From NCBI GenBank assembly GCA_945875935.1, contig CAMCNE010000097.1, forward strand, positions 1 to 8,255: DNA of 8,255 bases. Direction: 5' to 3'. The translations under genes and the position numbers were made by a program. Every line of letters starts with the position of its first letter. Position 1 is the stretch's first letter. Origin of the DNA: Bordetella parapertussis. GTDB taxonomy: Bacteria; Pseudomonadota; Gammaproteobacteria; Burkholderiales; Burkholderiaceae_C. Shown in pieces: positions 7,289 through 8,255 of this stretch. Under the pieces are notes generated by a model. It saw nothing but the letters and a program-made list of their open reading frames with translations, was not told the DNA's origin and ran no database searches.

Positions 7289-8188
7289 ATGACGCGCTTC
7301 ATTGCGATATTCCTCAAGGCATTGATGCGTTTTCTGGCGCATGTCCCTCTGCGCTGGCTGCATGCGGTGGGTGTGCCCCTGGGCTGGCTGGTGTTTGCCG
7401 CCTCGCCCTCATATCGCCGGCGATTTCGAGCCAATGCCGAGCACGCCGGCGTGCCCTGGGCTGCGGCTCGCGACGCCATCGCCTCGGGGGGGCGCGCGCT
7501 GATGGAGCTGCCCGTGCTGTGGCTGCGACCCCCCGACGCTGCGCTGCCGGTGGCCGTTGAGTGGCAAGGCAGCGAGCTGATCGAGCAGGCCCACGCGGCA
7601 GGCCGCGGCCTGGTGCTGCTGACCCCGCACCTGGGCTGCTTTGAAGTGATCGGCCAGTCTTACGCACAACGCCATGGTGCTGGCCGCGGCGCGATGACGG
7701 TGCTGTATCGCCCGGCGCGCAAGCCCTGGCTGCGCGATCTGGTCGAGGCCGCTCGGCGCCGTCCGGGCCTGGAAGCCGCGCCGGCCACGCTGGCCGGAGT
7801 GCGTCAGATGATGCGTGCGCTCAAGCGCGGCGAGGTGATCGGCCTGCTGCCCGATCAGGTGCCGCCCGAGGGGCTGGGCGTGTGGGCGCCGTTCTTCGGC
7901 AAGCCGGCCTACACCATGACATTGGCCAGTCGGCTGGTGCAGCAAACCGGTGCGGCCTTGCTGCTGGTGTGGGGTGAACGCCTGCCGCGCGGTGCCGGTT
8001 ATCGGGTGCGCGTGAGCGAACTGGCTGAGCCCTTGCCGCACGATCCCGTCGCCGCCGCCGCCGCCATCAACCGCGCGATGGAGCACCTGATCCTGCAGTG
8101 TCCGCAGCAGTACCTCTGGGGCTATCACCGCTACAAGCAGCCGCGCTCGGGCGGGCTGTCGGCGCTGGGCGAAAAGGCCTTGCCGTGA
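7289..8188 (+). CDS. lpxL: Lipid A biosynthesis acyltransferase, LpxL/HtrB family
   Basis: Predicted inner-membrane enzyme that adds a secondary acyl chain to a lipid A precursor at the cytoplasmic face. The 299-residue protein has a hydrophobic N-terminus (about residues 4-38, with FIAIFLKALMRFL and a second apolar stretch) that fits a membrane anchor. The catalytic H(X)4E motif is visible in LLTPHLGCFEVIG as H114 and E119. Later family blocks are VLYRPARKPWL, GLLPDQVPPEGLG, a FFGKPAYTM segment and the C-terminal YLWGYHRYKQP. Length is typical of the family. The ATG at 7289 has no clear Shine-Dalgarno. The stop overlaps the next acyltransferase start as GTGA, so the pair is translated from one message. 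Which position and chain length it acylates cannot be told here; an aminolipid acyltransferase of the same superfamily is a less likely alternative. Confidence 0.92.
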   Translation: MTRFIAIFLKALMRFLAHVPLRWLHAVGVPLGWLVFAASPSYRRRFRANAEHAGVPWAAARDAIASGGRALMELPVLWLRPPDAALPVAVEWQGSELIEQAHAAGRGLVLLTPHLGCFEVIGQSYAQRHGAGRGAMTVLYRPARKPWLRDLVEAARRRPGLEAAPATLAGVRQMMRALKRGEVIGLLPDQVPPEGLGVWAPFFGKPAYTMTLASRLVQQTGAALLLVWGERLPRGAGYRVRVSELAEPLPHDPVAAAAAINRAMEHLILQCPQQYLWGYHRYKQPRSGGLSALGEKALP

Positions 8189-8255
8189 AGCGGCTGCTGG
8201 CCAATGGGCTGACGCGGCTCGGTCTGGGTCTGCTGTGGCTCTTGCACTGGCTGCC
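8185..8255 (+). CDS. Second LpxL/HtrB-like acyltransferase, N-terminus only
   Basis: A GTG at 8185 overlaps the preceding stop (GTGA) and has AAGG 7 bases upstream. The frame stays open to the window edge and encodes about 23 residues, starting MKRLLANGLTRLG followed by a Leu- and Trp-rich stretch (LLWLLHWLP). A short basic start and then a hydrophobic anchor ending in LHWLP is what LpxL/HtrB-family proteins of Burkholderiales often show, and tandem copies beside metK are a familiar arrangement there. The catalytic domain lies outside the window, so the assignment rests on the N-terminus and context. Confidence 0.72.
   Translation, partial: MKRLLANGLTRLGLGLLWLLHWL

Overview
The window is a GC-rich bacterial chromosome segment, tightly packed with core-metabolism genes. 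The organism is most likely a betaproteobacterium of the order Burkholderiales, possibly near Comamonadaceae or Sphaerotilaceae. Three things support this: the protein sequences, the gene order ahcY-tlyA-metF, and metK lying divergent to tandem lipid A acyltransferase genes. The placement is inferred from gene content and order, not from a database search. I see no mobile elements, CRISPR arrays, tRNA or rRNA genes.

Layout. Bases 1-4393 hold four minus-strand genes that read leftwards as ahcY, tlyA, metF and amn; amn runs off the left edge. ahcY and tlyA are 22 bp apart, tlyA and metF overlap by 4 bp, and amn follows metF after a 95-bp gap with a strong hairpin. The 237-bp divergent region at 4394-4630 contains an S-adenosylhomocysteine (SAH) riboswitch in front of ahcY, with a plausible -10 element just upstream and a competing hairpin just downstream. 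On the plus strand, purT (4631-5872) reads away from it. purT converges on metK (5935-7113, minus) across a 10-bp-stem hairpin. A 175-bp divergent region with RNA-folding potential on the metK side separates metK from two overlapping lipid A acyltransferase genes (7289 to the right edge, plus strand), the second of which is cut off.

How the genes fit together. MetK makes S-adenosylmethionine (SAM). Methyltransferases such as TlyA turn SAM into SAH. AhcY splits SAH into homocysteine and adenosine, and MetF supplies the methyl-tetrahydrofolate that remethylates homocysteine. Amn can remove AMP formed from the released adenosine, and PurT uses formate as a one-carbon donor in purine synthesis. 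The window is therefore largely a methyl-cycle, one-carbon and purine cluster, with an SAH-sensing RNA at the head of the main operon. The acyltransferase pair is unrelated envelope biogenesis.

The genes belong to well-known families. The most interesting material is RNA: the ahcY riboswitch with its apparent expression platform, and the metK leader, whose possible fold loosely echoes the SAH riboswitch layout.
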